Shown here: piece after piece, positions 21,301-28,673 of the stretch | How the letters are laid out: every line of letters starts with the position of its first letter | Position numbering within the stretch: the first letter of the stretch is position 1 | Assembly: GCF_015278255.1 (NCBI RefSeq) | Contig: NZ_JADIJC010000001.1 | Coordinates: forward strand, 558,001 to 622,000 | Direction: 5' to 3' | DNA from: Microbacterium hibisci | GTDB taxonomy: Bacteria; Actinomycetota; Actinomycetes; Actinomycetales; Microbacteriaceae | Length of the DNA: 64,000 nucleotides | Made by a program: the position numbers and the translations under genes | Notes under the pieces: generated by a model | What the model saw: only the letters and a program-made list of their open reading frames with translations | The model's database searches: none | Told to the model about the DNA's origin: nothing

Positions 21301-21719
21301 AGCACCGACTCGCGCGATTTGGCGTTGAACGTGGCGATGCCCATCGCCTCGATCTCGCTCTTCTCGGTGATGCCGAGCTGCTTCATCGCCTCGAGCTCGG
21401 CCGGAAGACCGTGCGTGTCCCACCCGAACACGCGATCGACCTTCTTGCCGCGCATGGTCTGGAAGCGCGGGAAGAGGTCCTTGGCGTATCCGGTCAGCAG
21501 GTGGCCGTAGTGCGGGAGGCCGTTGGCGAACGGCGGGCCGTCGTAGAAGACCCACTCCTCGGCGCCCTGACGCTGCGCGATCGATTCCTGGAAGGTCTGG
21601 TCGGCCTCCCAGAACGCGAGCGTCTCACGCTCGATCTCGGGGAAGCGAGGGCTGGGGACGACGGCGGCCGGCGCGGCATCGGCCGCGGGCCCGAAGGCGG
21701 AGGGGCGGGGGTAGGTCAT
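18321..21719 (-). CDS. ileS: Isoleucyl-tRNA synthetase, type 2 (eukaryote-like)
   Basis: A 1132-residue class I synthetase; the ATG at 21719 follows GAGAGAAG. The HIGH-type motif is PHYGH at residues 69-73 within [18 protein letters not shown], and KMSKS is near residue 655. The [11 protein letters not shown] element and the overall length fit IleRS type 2, the class usually insensitive to mupirocin, rather than the shorter bacterial type 1. It charges tRNA-Ile and edits valine. The leader contains a T-box, so expression should rise when uncharged tRNA-Ile builds up. folC is downstream with an ATGA overlap. Confidence 0.97.
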   Translation of the reverse strand: MTYPRPSAFGPAADAAPAAVVPSPRFPEIERETLAFWEADQTFQESIAQRQGAEEWVFYDGPPFANGLPHYGHLLTGYAKDLFPRFQTMRGKKVDRVFGWDTHGLPAELEAMKQLGITEKSEIEAMGIATFNAKSRESVLAYTREWEDYVTRQARWVDFEHGYKTLDLGYMESVLWAFKTIYEKGLAYEGHRVLPYCWRDETPLSAHELRMDDDVYKMRQDPSVTVTFPLTGLKAEALGLTAVRALAWTTTPWTLPTNFALAVGPDIRYVVVPGGPNGAADVHRDDEPAEAEAHRYLLAEELLAGYAKDLGYESADAAREAVEQTVLGADLADVTYDRLFDYYADAATWGTEGAWRILVDDYVTTGDGTGIVHQAPAYGEDDQRVTEAAGIPLIMSLDDGGRFLPQVTDVAGELWMDANRPLIRLLRQEGRLLREASYEHSYPHCWRCRNPLIYRAVSSWFVRVTDIKDRMLAGNEQITWVPENVKHGQFGKWLEGARDWSVSRNRYWGSPIPVWKSDDPEHPRVDVYGSLEELERDFGRLPRNAEGEVDLHRPFIDDLTRPNPDDPTGRSTMRRIEDVFDVWFDSGSMPYAQVHYPFENQQWFDEHSPADFIVEYIGQTRGWFYVMHVLSTALFDRPAFTGVSCHGIVLGSDGLKMSKSLQNYPDVSEVFDRDGSDAMRWFLMSSSVLRGGNLIVTEEGIRAGVREFLLPLWNAWYFFATYANAAGGPATDGGPAGGYQASWRTDSTDVLDRYILALTGDLVRDVAADLEVLDSTLAAAKLRDFTEALTNWYIRRSRDRFWTGVSDDPRSREAFDTLYTVLETVTRVAAPLIPLISERIWQGLTGGRSVHLQDWPDADAFPAADDIRAAMDAVRETSSVANALRKKEGRRVRLPLPTLTVAVPDAASLGQFEGILRDELNVKAVELIELGDDVSERYGISKRLSVNARAAGPRLGKQVQHVIAGAKAGVWEEREGGVVVDGIALQPGEYELTLEAGGVAEGTAIALLAGEGFVLLDTTTTPELEAEGLARDVIRAVQDTRKAAGFDVSDRIRLALLFEDAADGEAVAAAFGVADVAGETLSVAHAVRTRTAELAAAGDGQAPFEYEAVVDAGTYANRGAFTVSVGRTGVSA

Positions 21720-21953
21720 CTTCTCTCGCAGGTGCTCGCTCGTGTGCTTCCTGCGGGGACGATCGCTCCGAGCTCGGACCGACCGCGGTACCACCCTGCA
21801 TTGACGGATGCCTCTGGCAAGGCGTCCGCCCTCTCTCACAGCGGCTGTGACGGGCCTGCCCCGCTCGGTTCTAGTGGGAAGGCCGCGAACGGCCTTCTGT
21901 TCTTCCGAGAGCTCCCCGGTGATGGCCGGATCCGCGCTGGTCCGACGATTCTA
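21720..21953 (-). promoter_or_regulatory. ileS T-box riboswitch leader (tRNA-Ile sensing) with promoter
   Basis: On the minus strand a -10-like TAGAAT lies at 21953-21948. The leader then has an isoleucine specifier ATC (complement of 21921-21923) followed by ACCGGGGAGC and GGAAGAAC, a GAAGGCC/GGCCTTC stem (21878-21897), and the hallmark T-box AGGGTGGTACCGCGG (complement of 21783-21797), which base-pairs with the free NCCA end of tRNA. No terminator follows the T-box; the leader instead runs to the GAGAGAAG ribosome site of ileS. This matches the translational T-box class known in actinobacterial ileS genes: uncharged tRNA-Ile would free the ribosome site. The end points are approximate. Confidence 0.88.
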
Positions 21954-22023
21954 CCGTGGTGGCGCAAGGGGGAATGCGGAGCGCGGTCCTGCGGTTTCTG
22001 GACTCGTGCCAAGATTGACGTCC

Positions 22024-23358
22024 GTGACCGCAGCCGCACCCGCATCCGCCCCTCTCGAAGCTTCACCGACGCGTCGCGTCGCCTGGGCGTCGATGGTCGG
22101 CACCTCGCTGGAGTCGTTCGACTTCTACCTGTTCGCCTACTTCTCGGCGTTCTTCGTCGGGCCGCTGTTCTTCGATCCGCTGGGCGAGTTCGGCGCGACC
22201 AGCGCCGCGTTCCTCACCATCGCCCTCGCGTTCGTCGTGCGTCCCATCGGCGCGATCGTCTTCGGCTACATGGGCGACCGCCTCGGCCGGCGGACGACCC
22301 TGCTGTGGACGGTGGCCATCATGGGCGTCGCGACAGGGCTGATCGGCCTTCTGCCCACCTACGCGCAGGCAGGCTGGCTGGGTGCCGTCCTCCTGATCCT
22401 GCTGCGCATCGTCCAGGGACTGTCGCTCGGCGGCGAATGGGGCGGCTCGATCCTCATCGCGACCGAGAACTCCGGTCCGGTCAAGCGCGCGTTCTACGCC
22501 GCCATCCCGCAGCTCGGATCACCGGTCGGCTCGATCCTCTCGGCGACGGTCTTCCTCGTCCTGACGGCGGTGCTGCCGACCGAGCAGATCGCCGAGTGGG
22601 GCTGGCGCATCCCGTTCCTGCTGGCGCTGCCGCTGCTGCTCGTGTCGCTGTATCTCCGCTGGTCCATCTCCGAGACGCCGGTGTTCGAGAGCGTCGTCGC
22701 CGAGGGACGCCGCGATCGCCTGCCGTTCCTCACGATGTTCGCGAAGCGCCCGGCCGCGATGGCGATCGCGATCGGCGCCGCGCTCCTGGGCATCGGGTCG
22801 TACTCGCTGATGAACACCTACACCGTCAACTACGGGGTCGCGCAGCTCGGCTTCAGCTACCAGGATCTGCTCGTCGCGACGACGATCGGCGGGCTGCTGC
22901 AGCTCATCACGATCCCGCTCTTCGGCGCGTGGGCGAGCCGGGTGGGATCCGCGAACGTGGTCGCGTGGGGCGCACTCGGGACGCTGCTCATCACCTTCCC
23001 GATGTACTTCCTGCTGCAGTTCGCGACGTTCCCGATCCTCGTCGGCACGATGATCGTCGGCGGCATCCTCCCGACCATGGCGTGGGCTGCCCTGGGCGGC
23101 CTCATGAACGACCTCTTCCCCGACAGCTTCCGCTACTCGGCGCTGTCGTTCGCCTACGCGCTCGCGGCGACCATCAGCGGCTTCGTGCCCTACCTCACGC
23201 TGCTCCTGGGCGAAGGCACGGGGTACGCGTGGTGGCACCCCGGGGTGATCCTCGCGATCATGTCGGCGGTGACGCTGGTCTCGGCGTGGCTCGCCGCTCG
23301 GCGCCGCGTCGAGCCGGAGCTCGCGACCGACCCGGCGACTGCCACCGCCAACGCGTGA
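22024..23358 (+). CDS. MFS transporter, metabolite:H+ symporter (MHS) family
   Basis: Predicted 444 residues from GTG at 22024; upstream frame overlaps the ileS leader and has no conserved sequence. The first helix carries VGTSLESFDFYLFAYFSAFF, the typical MHS start, and the loop 2-3 motif GYMGDRLGRRTTLL is the MFS signature. LSLGGEWGGSILIATE and the conserved GWRIPFLLALPLL follow. About 12 transmembrane helices are present. MHS members import organic acids such as shikimate, citrate, alpha-ketoglutarate or betaines; the substrate cannot be told here. It is divergent from ileS, and both leaders share the gap. Confidence 0.93.
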   Translation: MTAAAPASAPLEASPTRRVAWASMVGTSLESFDFYLFAYFSAFFVGPLFFDPLGEFGATSAAFLTIALAFVVRPIGAIVFGYMGDRLGRRTTLLWTVAIMGVATGLIGLLPTYAQAGWLGAVLLILLRIVQGLSLGGEWGGSILIATENSGPVKRAFYAAIPQLGSPVGSILSATVFLVLTAVLPTEQIAEWGWRIPFLLALPLLLVSLYLRWSISETPVFESVVAEGRRDRLPFLTMFAKRPAAMAIAIGAALLGIGSYSLMNTYTVNYGVAQLGFSYQDLLVATTIGGLLQLITIPLFGAWASRVGSANVVAWGALGTLLITFPMYFLLQFATFPILVGTMIVGGILPTMAWAALGGLMNDLFPDSFRYSALSFAYALAATISGFVPYLTLLLGEGTGYAWWHPGVILAIMSAVTLVSAWLAARRRVEPELATDPATATANA

Positions 23359-23363
23359 CGCGG

Positions 23364-23390
23364 GACGGATGCCGGGCCCCGGCATCCGTC
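23364..23390. terminator. GGATGCC hairpin between MHS transporter and valS
   Basis: A perfect 12-bp stem, GACGGATGCCGG with CCGGCATCCGTC, and a three-base loop start just after the transporter stop codon. No T tract follows. The stem is built on the GGATGCC heptamer, as in the hairpins at 38321 and 56431. Confidence 0.6.
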
Positions 23391-23418
23391 CGCTGTCCGG
23401 GGTTCGACGCGCCCGGGC

Positions 23419-23424
23419 TAGAAT
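23419..23424 (+). promoter_or_regulatory. valS -10 hexamer
   Basis: TAGAAT lies 65 bp before the valS start and after the hairpin that ends the transporter transcript. The predicted leader of about 57 nt contains GGAG before the ATG. No clear -35. Confidence 0.5.
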
Positions 23425-23488
23425 CGAGCGACATCCCACACTCAGGCACGCTCACACAGTGCCGCACATATCGCTCGAGGAGTTCTCC

Positions 23489-26101
23489 ATGACCGACGCC
23501 CGCCCCGCACAGGGACAGATCCCGGACAAGCCCGCACTGGAGGGCCTCGAGCAGAAGTGGGATGCCGCGTGGTCCGAGCAGGGCACGTACCTCTTCGATC
23601 GCGCCCGCGCCATCGAGGGCGGCCGCAGCGGCGTCTACTCGGTCGACACTCCCCCGCCGACAGCCTCCGGCAGCCTGCACATCGGACATGTGTTCTCGTT
23701 CACGCACACCGACCTGAAGGTGCGGTACGAGCGCATGCGGGGCAAGACCGTGTTCTACCCGATGGGCTGGGACGACAACGGCCTGCCCACCGAGCGCCGT
23801 GTGCAGAACTACTACGGTGTGCGGTGCGACCCGTCGCTCCCCTACGACGCGGACTTCACGCCGCCCTTCGAGGGCGGCGACAACAAGTCCAGCCGTGCGG
23901 CGGACCAGGTGCCGGTCAGCCGCCGCAACTTCATCGAACTGTGCGAGAAGCTCACGGTCGAGGACGAGAAGCAGTTCGAGGCGCTGTTCCGCCAGCTCGG
24001 ACTGAGCGTGGACTGGACGCAGACGTACCGCACGATCTCGGACGACACGATCCGCACCAGCCAGCGCGCGTTCCTGCGCAACCTCGAACGCGGCGAGGCC
24101 TACCAGGACCTCGCTCCCACCATGTGGGACATCGACTTCCGCACCGCCGTGGCCCAGGCCGAGCTCGAGGATCGCGAGCAGCAGGCGTCGTTCCACACGA
24201 TCGACTTCCCGTTCGCCGACGGCTCCGGCGCGATCACGATCGAGACCACGCGTCCCGAGCTCGTCCCCGCGTGCGTCGCGATCGTGACGCACCCCGAAGG
24301 ACCGCACAAGCACCTCATCGGCACCAAGGTGCGCAGCCCCTTCTTCGGCGCCGACATCGAGATCCACGGGCACCACCTCGCGCAGCCCGACAAGGGCACC
24401 GGCGCTGCGATGGTCTGCACCTTCGGCGACGTCACCGACATCGTCTGGTGGCGAGAGCTCCGCACCACCGACGGCCGCCACCTGCCCAACATGACGACGA
24501 TCGGCCCCGACGGCCGATTCCTCCCCACCGCTCCCGCGATCGTCGCGAACGCCGAGGCGATCGAGTGGTACGCCGCCGAGATGGCTGGCAAGACCGTCTT
24601 CTCGGCGCGCAAGGCTCTGGTCGAGAAGCTCCAGGAGACCGGCGACATGACAGCGGTGGGCAAGCCGTTCAGCCACGCCGTGAAGTTCTTCGAGAAGGGC
24701 GACCGTCCGCTCGAGATCGTCTCGACCCGTCAGTGGTACATCCGCAACGGCGCGCGCGACGAGGAGCTGCGCGACAAGCTGATCGCGCTCGGCAAGCAGA
24801 TGTCGTGGCATCCGGACTTCATGCGCGTCCGCTACGAGAACTGGACCAACGGACTCACCGGCGACTGGCTCGTGTCGCGGCAGCGCTTCTTCGGCGTGCC
24901 GATCCCGGTCTGGTACGCGCTCGACGAGAACGGCGAGCGCGACTACGACCGCGTGCTGACGCCCGACCACGCGGCGTTGCCGATCGACCCGTCGATCGAC
25001 GTGCCGCCGGGCTTCACCGCCGAGCAGCGTGGTGTGCCGGGCGGCTTCGAGGGCGAGAACGACATCTTCGACACGTGGGCGACCTCGTCGCTCACGCCGC
25101 AGCTCGCCGGCGGCTGGGACCGCGACCCGGAGCTGTGGAACCTCGTCGCGCCGTTCGACCTGCGCCCTCAGGGTCAGGACATCATCCGCACCTGGCTGTT
25201 CTCGACGCTGCTGCGGAGCGCCCTCGAAGACGACCGTGCGCCGTGGGCGGATGCCGCGATCTCAGGCTTCATCGTCGACCCCGACCGCAAGAAGATGTCG
25301 AAGTCGAAGGGCAACGTCGTCACGCCCGCGGACATCCTCGCGCAGCACGGCTCGGATGCCGTGCGGTACTGGGCGGCGTCGAGCCGGCTCGGCACCGACG
25401 CGGCGTTCGACCCGCAGAACCCGACGCAGGTCAAGATCGGCCGTCGCCTTGCGATCAAGGTGCTGAACGCCGCCAAGTTCGTGCTCTCGTTCCCGGTGCC
25501 CGAGGGCGCCGAGGTGACGCACGCGCTGGACGCGTCCATGCTCACCGCCCTGGACGCCGTCGTGCGCGACGCGACCAAGGCCCTCGACGCGTACGACCAC
25601 GCGCGGGCCCTCGAAGTCGCCGAGTCGTTCTTCTGGACGTTCTGCGACGACTACCTCGAGCTCGTGAAGGAACGCGCCTACAACCAGACCGACGTCGGGC
25701 AGGCCTCAGCCGCGCTCGCGCTCCGCACGGCGCTGTCCACGCTCCTGCGCCTGTTCGCACCGGTGCTGGCATTCGCCGCCGAGGAGTCGTGGTCCTGGTT
25801 CAACGACGGCTCGGTGCACAACGCGCCGTGGCCTGAGCCGCTCGGCGTCGAGGGCGACCCTGCCGTGCTCGGCGTGGTGGGCGAGGCGCTGATCGGCATC
25901 CGCCGCGCCAAGACCGAGGCGAAGGTGTCGCAGAAGGCCGCGGTGTCGCACGTCATGATCGCTGCCCCCGCCGACGCGATCGCCGCGCTCCGGCTGGCGG
26001 AAGGCGACCTCCGTGCGGTCGGCCGCATCGCCGAGATCCGCTATGCCGACGCCGAGACCCTCGCCGTGACCGACATCGAGCTCGCCCCGCAGGAGGACTG
26101 A
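23489..26101 (+). CDS. valS: Valyl-tRNA synthetase
   Basis: An 870-residue class I synthetase; the ATG at 23489 follows GAGGAG. HIGH is at residues 64-67 in TASGSLHIGHVFSF and KKMSKSKGNVV is near residue 601. The GWDDNGLPTERRVQ element is typical of ValRS of this group, and the editing domain and anticodon-binding helices follow. It stops soon after residue 860 with no clear C-terminal coiled-coil arm, which many bacterial ValRS use to hold tRNA; this short form seems usual in the family. A small gene follows after one base. Confidence 0.97.
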   Translation: MTDARPAQGQIPDKPALEGLEQKWDAAWSEQGTYLFDRARAIEGGRSGVYSVDTPPPTASGSLHIGHVFSFTHTDLKVRYERMRGKTVFYPMGWDDNGLPTERRVQNYYGVRCDPSLPYDADFTPPFEGGDNKSSRAADQVPVSRRNFIELCEKLTVEDEKQFEALFRQLGLSVDWTQTYRTISDDTIRTSQRAFLRNLERGEAYQDLAPTMWDIDFRTAVAQAELEDREQQASFHTIDFPFADGSGAITIETTRPELVPACVAIVTHPEGPHKHLIGTKVRSPFFGADIEIHGHHLAQPDKGTGAAMVCTFGDVTDIVWWRELRTTDGRHLPNMTTIGPDGRFLPTAPAIVANAEAIEWYAAEMAGKTVFSARKALVEKLQETGDMTAVGKPFSHAVKFFEKGDRPLEIVSTRQWYIRNGARDEELRDKLIALGKQMSWHPDFMRVRYENWTNGLTGDWLVSRQRFFGVPIPVWYALDENGERDYDRVLTPDHAALPIDPSIDVPPGFTAEQRGVPGGFEGENDIFDTWATSSLTPQLAGGWDRDPELWNLVAPFDLRPQGQDIIRTWLFSTLLRSALEDDRAPWADAAISGFIVDPDRKKMSKSKGNVVTPADILAQHGSDAVRYWAASSRLGTDAAFDPQNPTQVKIGRRLAIKVLNAAKFVLSFPVPEGAEVTHALDASMLTALDAVVRDATKALDAYDHARALEVAESFFWTFCDDYLELVKERAYNQTDVGQASAALALRTALSTLLRLFAPVLAFAAEESWSWFNDGSVHNAPWPEPLGVEGDPAVLGVVGEALIGIRRAKTEAKVSQKAAVSHVMIAAPADAIAALRLAEGDLRAVGRIAEIRYADAETLAVTDIELAPQED

Positions 26102-26102
26102 C

Positions 26103-26351
26103 ATGCAGCTCGGAACACGCTGGACCTCAGGCGAAGAGCCACCGTCGTCGGTGCCGGAGGCGCTGCGTCGCGGCATCCGCTCCGTCGACGACACCATCCC
26201 CGCGGATCAGCTGGGGCAGCCGCGCCCGCGGTGGACGCTGACGTGGCTGGAGGGCCGGCCGATCGCCGAACTCGACACCGGCGTCATCGTCTCGCTCAAC
26301 GCGGACGGCGAAGCCGTCGCCCGGAACGATCCGGACGACGGCTTCGGGTAA
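26103..26351 (+). CDS. Small conserved-looking protein downstream of valS
   Basis: An 82-residue protein whose ATG follows the valS stop after one base (TGACATG), so it is probably translated by coupling. It has no membrane segment or signal. A recognisable strand pattern, RPRWTLTWLEGRPIAELDTGVI, sits in the second half, and the tail is acidic. I do not recognise a family. The convergent exporter gene ends nine bases beyond it. Confidence 0.65.
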   Translation: MQLGTRWTSGEEPPSSVPEALRRGIRSVDDTIPADQLGQPRPRWTLTWLEGRPIAELDTGVIVSLNADGEAVARNDPDDGFG

Positions 26352-26359
26352 GCCGCAAC

Positions 26360-27709
26360 TCACTCCTCCGGGGCGTCGTGTCGCGACGCGTCGAGGAGGA
26401 GCCGCACGGCCACGAGCGTCGCGGCCAGCGTGACGCCCGCGGCGACGAGGAACGGCAGACGCAGGTCGGCACGCGCGACCCAGCCGCCGAGCAGCGTCGC
26501 GAAGGGGAACATCCCCCAGGTCAGCGTGCGGATGATGCCGAGCACCCGGCCGAAGAGGTGTCCGGGCACGATCATCTGGCGCAGCGCGCCCCACGGCACG
26601 TTCCACACCGAAACCGCGGCAGCCATCAGACCGTATGCCACGATGCCCGTGATCGCCTCCGGCGCGATCCCGACGGCGGCCAGACTGAGCGCGGCGACCA
26701 CGTTCGCGCCCAGCATGACCCGGCCGCGGCCGAACCGCGCGACGAGCGACGGCGCGATCAGGGAGCCGCCGAGTCCGCCGAGCCCGATGCCCGCCGTCAC
26801 CAGGCCGATGGCCGCGGGAGCGATGTGGTGGACGTCGAGGAAGTACAGGAACACCGGCGCCTGTGCGAAGGAGAAGGCCGATCCGACGACGGACGTGAAG
26901 ATGACCATCGATCGGAGGAAGCGGTGGCGCCAGAGATACGACATCGCCTCGCGGGCCGACACCTTGGACGGTGCCGCCGACGCCGCAGGCTTCGTGGCCT
27001 CCTCGGCGGCCGCGAGAGGATCGCCCGCGGCGACCGACGCCTCCGCACGCGTCGGAGTCGTCTGCGGGTCACGCAGCGGTCGTGCGGCGCTGAGGGGCAG
27101 GAGGATCGCGAGCGCGATCGGGATGAGGTAGCCGGCCGCGCCCACCCACAGCGGCAGCGCGAGCGACACCGCGAAGAGCACGCCGCCGATGGGTGAGGAG
27201 ATGAAGCTGTCGATGGTGATCTGCGCGGCCTGCAGCCAGCCGTTGGCACGGTCGAGTGCGGGACGCTTCACGATGCTCGGCACGACGGCATTGGTGGCGT
27301 TGTCGAACAGGGTCTCACCCAGTCCGAACACCAGCACACCCGCGTAGAGCCACAGGATGTCGAGGCTCCCGGTGACCGTGAGCAGCGCGAGCCCCACCGC
27401 CGCCAGGCCGCGGATCGCGTTGGCGATGGCCATGATCCAGCGCCGATCGAACCGGTCGACGAGCATGCCGGCGGGCAGCCCGAAGACGAGCCAGGGCACG
27501 AACGCCAGGGCCGTGATCGCCGAGATCGCGAGCGGATCCCGCGTGAGGGTGGTCGCGATCAGCGGAACCGCGACACGTCCGACGCCATCCGCGAGATTGC
27601 TGAAGGCCGCCGCCGTCCACAGCTTGCCGAAGTCGCCGCCGAGCGGCACCCTGCGAGCCCGGCGGGCGGGGGAAACGGGAGGCTCTGCCGTCCGGGTGCT
27701 CTCGGTCAT
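26360..27709 (-). CDS. MFS exporter (MFS_3, enterobactin-exporter-like)
   Basis: A 449-residue protein with about 12 helices. After a 30-residue basic tail it has the [26 protein letters not shown] start common in MFS_3 exporters, [19 protein letters not shown] as the loop 2-3 motif and [14 protein letters not shown], a hallmark of this subgroup. The family exports drugs or siderophores. It is the last gene of the arsR operon: its ATG overlaps the stop of the 77-residue protein (ATGA). Substrate is unknown; control by the ArsR-type regulator suggests an inducible efflux role. Confidence 0.88.
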   Translation of the reverse strand: MTESTRTAEPPVSPARRARRVPLGGDFGKLWTAAAFSNLADGVGRVAVPLIATTLTRDPLAISAITALAFVPWLVFGLPAGMLVDRFDRRWIMAIANAIRGLAAVGLALLTVTGSLDILWLYAGVLVFGLGETLFDNATNAVVPSIVKRPALDRANGWLQAAQITIDSFISSPIGGVLFAVSLALPLWVGAAGYLIPIALAILLPLSAARPLRDPQTTPTRAEASVAAGDPLAAAEEATKPAASAAPSKVSAREAMSYLWRHRFLRSMVIFTSVVGSAFSFAQAPVFLYFLDVHHIAPAAIGLVTAGIGLGGLGGSLIAPSLVARFGRGRVMLGANVVAALSLAAVGIAPEAITGIVAYGLMAAAVSVWNVPWGALRQMIVPGHLFGRVLGIIRTLTWGMFPFATLLGGWVARADLRLPFLVAAGVTLAATLVAVRLLLDASRHDAPEE

Positions 27710-27939
27710 CGCGGGAGCATTCCGATGGCGGCGAGCGCCTCGGCGCGTCGGCGTACGCCGGCCGCGACGATCTGCGCGTCGATGGCGCGACGCTGGTCTG
27801 CGGGGCTCCGGCGCGCGACCCGGCCGATGGCATAGGCGTCGAGGGCCGCGGCAGCGCGCAGCAGCGCGCGGTCGAATCGGGTCGCGGAGGCGTTGCCGAT
27901 GCCGCGCACAGCGAGCTCATCGGCCGTGATCGTGCTCAT
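27706..27939 (-). CDS. 77-residue protein in the arsR-exporter operon
   Basis: Starts at ATG 27939 overlapping the arsR stop (ATGA) and ends overlapping the exporter start (ATGA), so all three genes are tightly coupled. The protein is helical and basic: [20 protein letters not shown] followed by [20 protein letters not shown]. No membrane segment, cysteine or known motif is visible. It could be a partner of the regulator or exporter. I do not recognise it; the perfect spacing on both sides supports it as a real gene. Confidence 0.7.
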   Translation of the reverse strand: MSTITADELAVRGIGNASATRFDRALLRAAAALDAYAIGRVARRSPADQRRAIDAQIVAAGVRRRAEALAAIGMLPR

Positions 27940-28568
27940 GATCGTTCTCCCAACTGCGGCAGCGGGAAGAGGTCGGCCCGGATGGTCACGGGGCGGACGT
28001 TCTCGCCGGTCTGATTGCGGTGGTTCTCGACCGCCTCGTCGATCAGCGCCATGATCTTGAGCGAGAGCTCCCTGCTCTGCTCGGGCGTGAGACGAGCTGT
28101 GGCAGTGGAGATCATGGTCCCCTCCTGCCAGTCCTCGTCCTCGCCGCCGACACCTCGGTTGACGAATTCGAGCAGCTGCTCGTTGCGGTTGCGCAGGAAC
28201 TCGTTCATCACGACCTGTGTCGCGGCTCTCCCTGCGGGTGTCGTCATCGCGCTCGGGTTGCCGAAGGACACCCCGCCCACGGGCCGCTCCCACCAGCGCT
28301 CGCGCCCGGTCCCGCGGTCCTCCGCCTCTCGGATGAGATCGTGCTTCGCGAGTGCGCGGAGGTGATAGCTGGTCGAGCCGCTGGACTCCCCCAGGCGCTC
28401 CGCGAGAGAGCTCGCCGTCTGCGGTCCGTACTGACTCAGGATGTCGTAGATCTTGACCCGCAGCGGGTGCGCGAGTGCACGCAGCGCTCCGGAGTCGAGG
28501 ACGCGATCCTGGTTATGGCGCTCCTCGGTCCGCGCCATAGTCGCCGCGTCGGTCTCGTTCTCTGCCAT
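27936..28568 (-). CDS. ArsR-type winged-helix transcriptional regulator
   Basis: A 210-residue protein. Residues about 28-85 are an HTH_20/ArsR winged helix (LRALAHPLRVKIYDILSQYG, SGSTSYHLRALAKHDLIREAED) followed by the wing with RWWERPVGG. The C-terminal half is helical and acidic and could bind a ligand or form the dimer. The metal-binding cysteines of classical ArsR/SmtB are absent, so it is not a metal sensor of that kind. It is the first gene of arsR-small protein-MFS exporter. The promoter directly upstream contains palindromic repeats, so autoregulation is likely. Confidence 0.9.
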   Translation of the reverse strand: MAENETDAATMARTEERHNQDRVLDSGALRALAHPLRVKIYDILSQYGPQTASSLAERLGESSGSTSYHLRALAKHDLIREAEDRGTGRERWWERPVGGVSFGNPSAMTTPAGRAATQVVMNEFLRNRNEQLLEFVNRGVGGEDEDWQEGTMISTATARLTPEQSRELSLKIMALIDEAVENHRNQTGENVRPVTIRADLFPLPQLGERS

Positions 28569-28574
28569 GCGGCC

Positions 28575-28631
28575 AGATTAGCGACGCAAAGACGTCTTTG
28601 CAAGGAACTCTTTGCAACAAGTATTTTGCAA
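28575..28631. promoter_or_regulatory. arsR promoter and operator: 16-bp palindrome and three TTTGCAA boxes
   Basis: On the minus strand TTGCAA (28603-28598) and TAATCT (28580-28575) are spaced by exactly 17 bp and the arsR ATG starts six bases later, so the mRNA is probably leaderless. The perfect palindrome GCAAAGACGTCTTTGC (28586-28601) fills the spacer and touches the -35. TTTGCAA occurs at 28597, 28611 and 28625, exactly 14 bp apart. A repressor bound here would block arsR, and the boxes lie 30-64 bp before the -10 of the divergent peptidase gene. Confidence 0.75.
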
Positions 28632-28660
28632 AAGATCGGCGGCACTGCGGTCCCGGTGGT

Positions 28661-28666
28661 TAGGCT
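28661..28666 (+). promoter_or_regulatory. Leaderless-type -10 of the M3 peptidase gene
   Basis: TAGGCT is followed by seven bases and the ATG at 28674; no Shine-Dalgarno is present. The hexamer is identical to the ones at 36789-36784 (-), 50722-50717 (-), 53764 (+) and 63907-63902 (-). Confidence 0.6.
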
Positions 28667-28673
28667 GTACGCC

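Noticed and set aside
18465..23492. A 1675-codon open frame on the plus strand opposite ileS
   Set aside because: It is the antisense shadow of ileS and neighbours in GC-rich DNA; Arg/Val-rich low-complexity translation and no family motif.
28020..28673. N-terminal extension of the M3 peptidase through the arsR gene
   Set aside because: The region is coding on the other strand and the peptidase family begins at 28674, next to a good -10.
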